Assembly: GCA_958436995.1 (NCBI GenBank)
Contig: CAUBMI010000004.1
Span: 10,235-74,234 of the forward strand
DNA from: an uncultured Collinsella sp.
GTDB lineage: Bacteria; Actinomycetota; Coriobacteriia; Coriobacteriales; Coriobacteriaceae
Direction of reading: 5' to 3'
DNA: 64,000 nucleotides
In this document: positions 60,756 through 64,000 of the stretch, piece by piece
How the letters are laid out: each line of letters begins with the position of its first letter
How positions within the stretch are numbered: position 1 is the first letter of the stretch
Notes under the pieces: generated by a model
The model's database searches: none
What the model was told of the DNA's origin: nothing
The model's input: only the letters and a program-made list of their open reading frames with translations
Made by a program: the position numbers and the translations under genes

Positions 60756-62111
60756 CTAGCCCTCGTCTTTTTGGTCTGCGAGCAGGCCTGCGGACTCCAA
60801 GCCCAAAATCGCGTCGGCTTCCTCAGCATCCTCCAGCGCGTCGATGTCCTTGAGCTTGCGCTCCATGACGTTGGTGCGCGTGGTAATGATGCCCTCGACC
60901 GTTTTGCCCGCGGTCTCGATCTGCTGTTGGGCGCGGCGCAGCGCCGCCTGATAGCGCGGCAGCTCGGCCTTGACGGCGGAGAGCACGCGCAGTACGTCGT
61001 CGGTACGTTTTTGCAGCCTAAACGTCTGGTAGCTCATCTGCAGACTATTGAGGATGGCCGCCATGGTGCTGGGACCGGCTACGTTGACGTGATAGTCGCG
61101 GCCCAGGATCTCGATAAGCCCGGGGCGGCTGACGATCTCGGCGTACAGCCCCTCAAACGGCACGAACATGATGCCAAAGTTGGTCGTTGCCGGCACACTC
61201 AGGTACTTTTCGCAGATGTCCTTGGCCTCGCGTTTCACCATCGTATCGAGCGTCTTGCGCGCTGCGGCGACGGCCTCAGCGTCACCAGACTCCTGGGCGT
61301 CGAGCAGATGCTCGTACGCGTCGCCCGGAAACTTGGAGTCGATCGGCAGCAGCACGGGGTCGCCCTCGTCTACCGGCAGCCTGACAGCAAACTCAACGCG
61401 TTCCGAGGCGCCGGGCTTGGTGGCGACGTTTTCCAGATACTGGTCGGGCGTGAGGATGTCCGCCAGGATCGCGCCCAGCTGCACCTCGCCCAAAATGCCA
61501 CGCGCTTTGACGTTGCCCAGCACGCGCTTAAGGTCGCCCACGCCGGTGGCGATAGACTGCATGTCGCCCAGGCCCTTGTACACGGCCTCGAGCTGGTCGC
61601 TCACCTGCTTAAACGATGCCGACAGGCGATCGTTGAGCGTACGGGAGAGTTTCTCGTCCACCGTCGCACGCATCTGATCGAGCTGCACGTTGTTGTCTTT
61701 GCGGATGGCGCCCAGCTGGGCATCGACCGTCTCGCGCACCTTGTCCAGGCGATGCTCGATGCCTTCGCGGTTGGCGCCAAGCTGTTGGGCCGTCTCGCGG
61801 CGCAGGTCATCCATACGGTCGCCGGCCTGCGAGAACTCGCGCGCAATGGTCAGGTAGCGCTGCTGCTCTACGGCGGCGTCGGTCGTCTGTTGCTGCGCGA
61901 TGGCATTTGCCGTGCGGCGGGTTTCGGCCAACGCGACGTTCAGAGTGTCGAGCGTGCTGTTGGCCTGCTCGAGCGCTGCCAGCGTTTCCGCGCTACTGTC
62001 GCCACGCTCCCGCAACTCGGCACGCAGGCTCTTGAGCTGGAGGGCGCAAGCCACAGCAACCCCCACCGCCACCAAGGCAATCACAACAAGCACAATATCA
62101 ATAGCAGACAT
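60756..62111 (-). CDS. rmuC: DNA recombination protein RmuC
   Basis: 451 residues. One N-terminal membrane helix (about 3-24), a long coiled coil (about 25-190), then the RmuC domain with GDLKRVLGNVKARGILGEVQLGAIL, LPIDSKFPGDAYEHLL and GIMFVPFEGLYAEIV, a predicted PD-(D/E)XK-like fold. Limits DNA inversions in E. coli; exact activity is uncertain. GGAG precedes the ATG at short spacing. Confidence 0.93.
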   Translation of the reverse strand: MSAIDIVLVVIALVAVGVAVACALQLKSLRAELRERGDSSAETLAALEQANSTLDTLNVALAETRRTANAIAQQQTTDAAVEQQRYLTIAREFSQAGDRMDDLRRETAQQLGANREGIEHRLDKVRETVDAQLGAIRKDNNVQLDQMRATVDEKLSRTLNDRLSASFKQVSDQLEAVYKGLGDMQSIATGVGDLKRVLGNVKARGILGEVQLGAILADILTPDQYLENVATKPGASERVEFAVRLPVDEGDPVLLPIDSKFPGDAYEHLLDAQESGDAEAVAAARKTLDTMVKREAKDICEKYLSVPATTNFGIMFVPFEGLYAEIVSRPGLIEILGRDYHVNVAGPSTMAAILNSLQMSYQTFRLQKRTDDVLRVLSAVKAELPRYQAALRRAQQQIETAGKTVEGIITTRTNVMERKLKDIDALEDAEEADAILGLESAGLLADQKDEG

Positions 62112-62234
62112 AAACTCCGCCCAACAAACCCAATCGAGCACCAATCAAAACCGCGATCAATCTTACCCTGTCAAACGCAGCTCATGTCCAATCGAGCGCA
62201 GACAAGTTACCTTTGCGCTATGGGTGCTGGTCCG

Positions 62235-62669
62235 CTAGCTCTCCCAGCTGGCGCGGATGGTTGCTGCGACATCCCCCAAGCGCTGACCGAGAGCTGCCAA
62301 GTGCTGAAGTACCTCATTGGGCGAGGCGCCGTTGAAAATGCACGTGAGGGCATATGAGGCCAAGAAGATTGCCGCGAGCCCCAGCGGGATCAGCACGATC
62401 ATCGCCAGCGTACGCAGGCGCTGGGCCCAGCGACGGTGACGCGCACGACGTTTATCGAACGCGAGCTCCTGCGCATATGAATCCTGCTGTACGGAATAGG
62501 CCTCTGGCGCCGATTCGCACCCGGGCACAGCTGCAGGTACAGCAGCGGGCACGACATTTTGCGCAAAGGGCTGGGCTGCCGCCCCTTGCATTTGCATCTC
62601 CATGAGTCGTTGCTGCTGACGCAGCATGCGCTCAGCTTGTCGCTGCGGAGTCTCAAGAAACAGATCCAT
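62235..62669 (-). CDS. small single-pass membrane protein, unknown
   Basis: 144 residues from the ATG at 62669 with GGAGG five bases upstream. The N-terminal 65 residues are Gln/Met/Ala-rich (ERMLRQQQRLMEMQMQGAAAQ), then a basic stretch (DKRRARHRRWAQRLR), one membrane helix (about 88-110) and a short C-terminus. It follows in the same direction as rmuC, 123 bases upstream of it. Function unknown. Confidence 0.6.
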   Translation of the reverse strand: MDLFLETPQRQAERMLRQQQRLMEMQMQGAAAQPFAQNVVPAAVPAAVPGCESAPEAYSVQQDSYAQELAFDKRRARHRRWAQRLRTLAMIVLIPLGLAAIFLASYALTCIFNGASPNEVLQHLAALGQRLGDVAATIRASWES

Positions 62670-62864
62670 GTTGGCCTCCAAAATCGGGGCATTCGGCGCT
62701 TACGACCAGCATCCCGCACCGCCATGACCGCGACAACGCAATCGCTGGCAATAGCCACAAAGTTTCTTTTGCTCAAAAGCTGTCGAAAAGCTCAACAACT
62801 CCCCTACCAGCACTTTCTCTGAGCTTTTTTCGCCAGCAATCTTTTGGCCTTCCGCCCTTACGCC

Positions 62865-62897
62865 AACTGACCAAAATCTAACCAAAAGCTTGACGGA
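62865..62897. repeat. TGACCA/GCTTGACGG repeat, copy 3
   Basis: ACTGACCAAAATCTAACCAA followed by AAGCTTGACGG. Part of the 451-base gap 62670-63120. Confidence 0.6.
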
Positions 62898-62926
62898 AAT
62901 TGTGAAGACAGGGACCCCACATAAAC

Positions 62927-63001
62927 AAACGTGCCGCCCCAAAAGGGCGGCACACAAACTTAATTATCAGCTTTTCTGCAGTGAGCACGCGACGACCCAA
63001 C
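62927..63001. repeat. 75-bp direct repeat with GTGCCGCCC hairpin, copy 1
   Basis: A hairpin (GTGCCGCCC, AAAA loop, GGGCGGCAC) and the downstream sequence ATCAGCTTTTCTG...GAGCACGCGAC.ACCCAA recur at 63837-63913. The hairpin is terminator-like but is not followed by a long T-run in this copy. Confidence 0.75.
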
Positions 63002-63003
63002 GC

Positions 63004-63103
63004 CGGAGCTCGGGGCGGGAGGCCGTGTTGCCTTCCCTCAACGCGACCCTGCGAAGCCGTGAGCGGGGAGGGAAGGCAACACGGCCTCCCGCCCCGAGCT
63101 CCG
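63004..63103. repeat. perfect 35-bp inverted repeat
   Basis: Arms 63004-63038 and 63069-63103 are exact inverted copies around a 30-base loop. They lie 17 bases after the stop of the membrane-protein gene at 63121-63750 (minus strand). The right arm is followed by AGACGG, with no T-run on either side. Confidence 0.8.
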
Positions 63104-63120
63104 AAGACGGCGAAGACAGG

Positions 63121-63750
63121 CTACATGCCCGCGAGACCTCGAGCTGCGGTGGCACACATAAACGCCAGGACTAGGATCACGAGTGAGCCCGCGATGTCGG
63201 CCAGCACGCCCATTGCACGGCGCTCAAACAGCCAGCTCTCAAAGTGCGGGGCGACGTTGCGCCAAACACGCCACAGCAAAATACCCATACCAATCACGCC
63301 CGGAATATTGAGCAGTAGGATCTCGGAGCACAGAAGGCCAATCAGGTTGCCGGCGGCAAAACCAGCGTCGCCCTCGCAGTATTTGCGATAGACCATGTAT
63401 AGCATGTACGCCGCAAACGGCTGCAGGCACGCAGAGATAAACGTGACCACCATCGAGGGGTCCTGCGAAAAGACATCGGTGAGCTTATCCACGCTCGTGG
63501 CGTCCTTCGAGGCCAGGAACAAACCGATGACCACCACGGGCACCACACCCAAGATGACCTCGACCATCGTGAACAGCTTGGCAGTCAAGTCCTCACTCGC
63601 CGAATTCAAATGAGGCGCCCACTCAGGATGAGCATGCGCACCGGCTTTCTTCTTATCGGCACGCTCTGCCTTGCCGCCCTCAACAACCCGACGCTCAGGA
63701 TCCTTACGAGTCCCAGCAGCAGCCACCCGAGCCCGAGATTTCTTACCCAT
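63121..63750 (-). CDS. multi-pass membrane protein, unknown
   Basis: 209 residues from the ATG at 63750 with GAGG eight bases upstream. A basic N-terminus (MGKKSRARVAAAGTRKDPERR) of about 50 residues, then four hydrophobic segments (about 63-83, 98-118, 137-160 and 184-205). No family is recognised. It is monocistronic; both flanks hold repeated hairpin sequences. Confidence 0.65.
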   Translation of the reverse strand: MGKKSRARVAAAGTRKDPERRVVEGGKAERADKKKAGAHAHPEWAPHLNSASEDLTAKLFTMVEVILGVVPVVVIGLFLASKDATSVDKLTDVFSQDPSMVVTFISACLQPFAAYMLYMVYRKYCEGDAGFAAGNLIGLLCSEILLLNIPGVIGMGILLWRVWRNVAPHFESWLFERRAMGVLADIAGSLVILVLAFMCATAARGLAGM

Positions 63751-63836
63751 AACCAACACCTCACAAGAGGAAACGAATAGCCAACGCTACCCAGTGTACC
63801 CCCTAAGCAACGTCACCGCCCCAACTGGCCCCATAC

Positions 63837-63913
63837 AAAAACGTGCCGCCCCAAAAGGGGCGGCACACAAACTTTTTTATCAGCTTTTCTGTAACGAGCA
63901 CGCGACAACCCAA
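63837..63913. repeat. direct repeat with GTGCCGCCC hairpin, copy 2
   Basis: Second copy of the 62927-63001 element, here with a T-run (ACTTTTTTAT) after the hairpin, so it can act as a plus-strand terminator. Confidence 0.75.
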
Positions 63914-63919
63914 AGCGGG

Positions 63920-64000
63920 CCGGGAGGGGGGGGGGCGCGAGACCGGCACAGCCCCGCAGCGGCCGGGGGGAGGGGGGGGGTGGGGTGGGGGGCCGACCGG
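63920..64000. other. abnormal G-rich homopolymer end
   Basis: Runs of 6 to 10 G residues interrupted by single bases, unlike the rest of the window, begin near 63920. The region aligns with 63001-63060 only for its first few bases. Likely low-quality sequence at a contig end. Confidence 0.7.

Noticed and set aside
58665..62357. Plus-strand open frame of 1230 codons opposite the ABC exporter and rmuC
   Set aside because: Shadow of two clear minus-strand genes; crosses their intergenic region and lacks any motif.

Overview
The window is a GC-rich bacterial chromosome segment, most likely from a gut actinobacterium of the class Coriobacteriia and probably Collinsella. This is inferred from codon use, several mannose-family PTS operons with SIS-domain sugar-phosphate enzymes, a PreP-like M16 peptidase, SipW-dependent exported proteins and many short palindromic intergenic repeats. 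No database search was possible. The left edge cuts glmM. The last ~75 bases are abnormal G-rich homopolymer sequence that looks like a low-quality contig end.

1-4.7 kb: glmM (partial), a membrane-anchored DUF4012 protein and an EamA transporter. 4.9-13.9 kb: one compact leftward operon with four small exported proteins carrying SipW-type signal peptides (ATYAWF), two Ser/His signal peptidases, a membrane-anchored McrB-like AAA+ ATPase, and a DUF2357 (McrC-like) protein whose nuclease domain is replaced by a long Ala/Glu-rich coiled coil. This gene set is the most unusual part of the window. A satellite set at 18.5-23.1 kb has two more SipW-type exported proteins, a related membrane protein and a PilZ (c-di-GMP receptor) gene. 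All seven exported or anchored proteins share a C-terminal motif like WLEGxDPxC.

14-18.4 kb and 31.9-34.6 kb: tRNA-Val, two AbiEi/DUF559-like proteins, an HNH endonuclease, a HicAB-type pair, a DUF5710 protein, a folate enzyme (5-formyl-THF cyclo-ligase) and the M16 peptidase. 35-37.1 kb: metA and an L-2-hydroxyacid dehydrogenase.

23.7-28.4 kb, 37.3-39.1 kb and 41.4-51.6 kb: three carbohydrate loci with four FrlB-like SIS proteins, two complete mannose-type PTS permeases and four GntR/UTRA regulators. They resemble loci for fructosamine or amino-sugar-conjugate uptake and deglycation. Candidate operator repeats are visible for three of the regulators. recQ lies between two of these loci.

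51.6-63.8 kb: mostly leftward housekeeping genes: GNAT acetyltransferase, threonine aldolase, PAP2 phosphatase, mfd, nth, an ABC exporter, rmuC and two small membrane proteins. Several families of intergenic palindromes recur across the window, with cores ATCCACGCTC, GGGACAG hairpins, TGACCAAATGCTTGACGG and GAAGGTGAATGGTTTCCC. None is a recognised element class.
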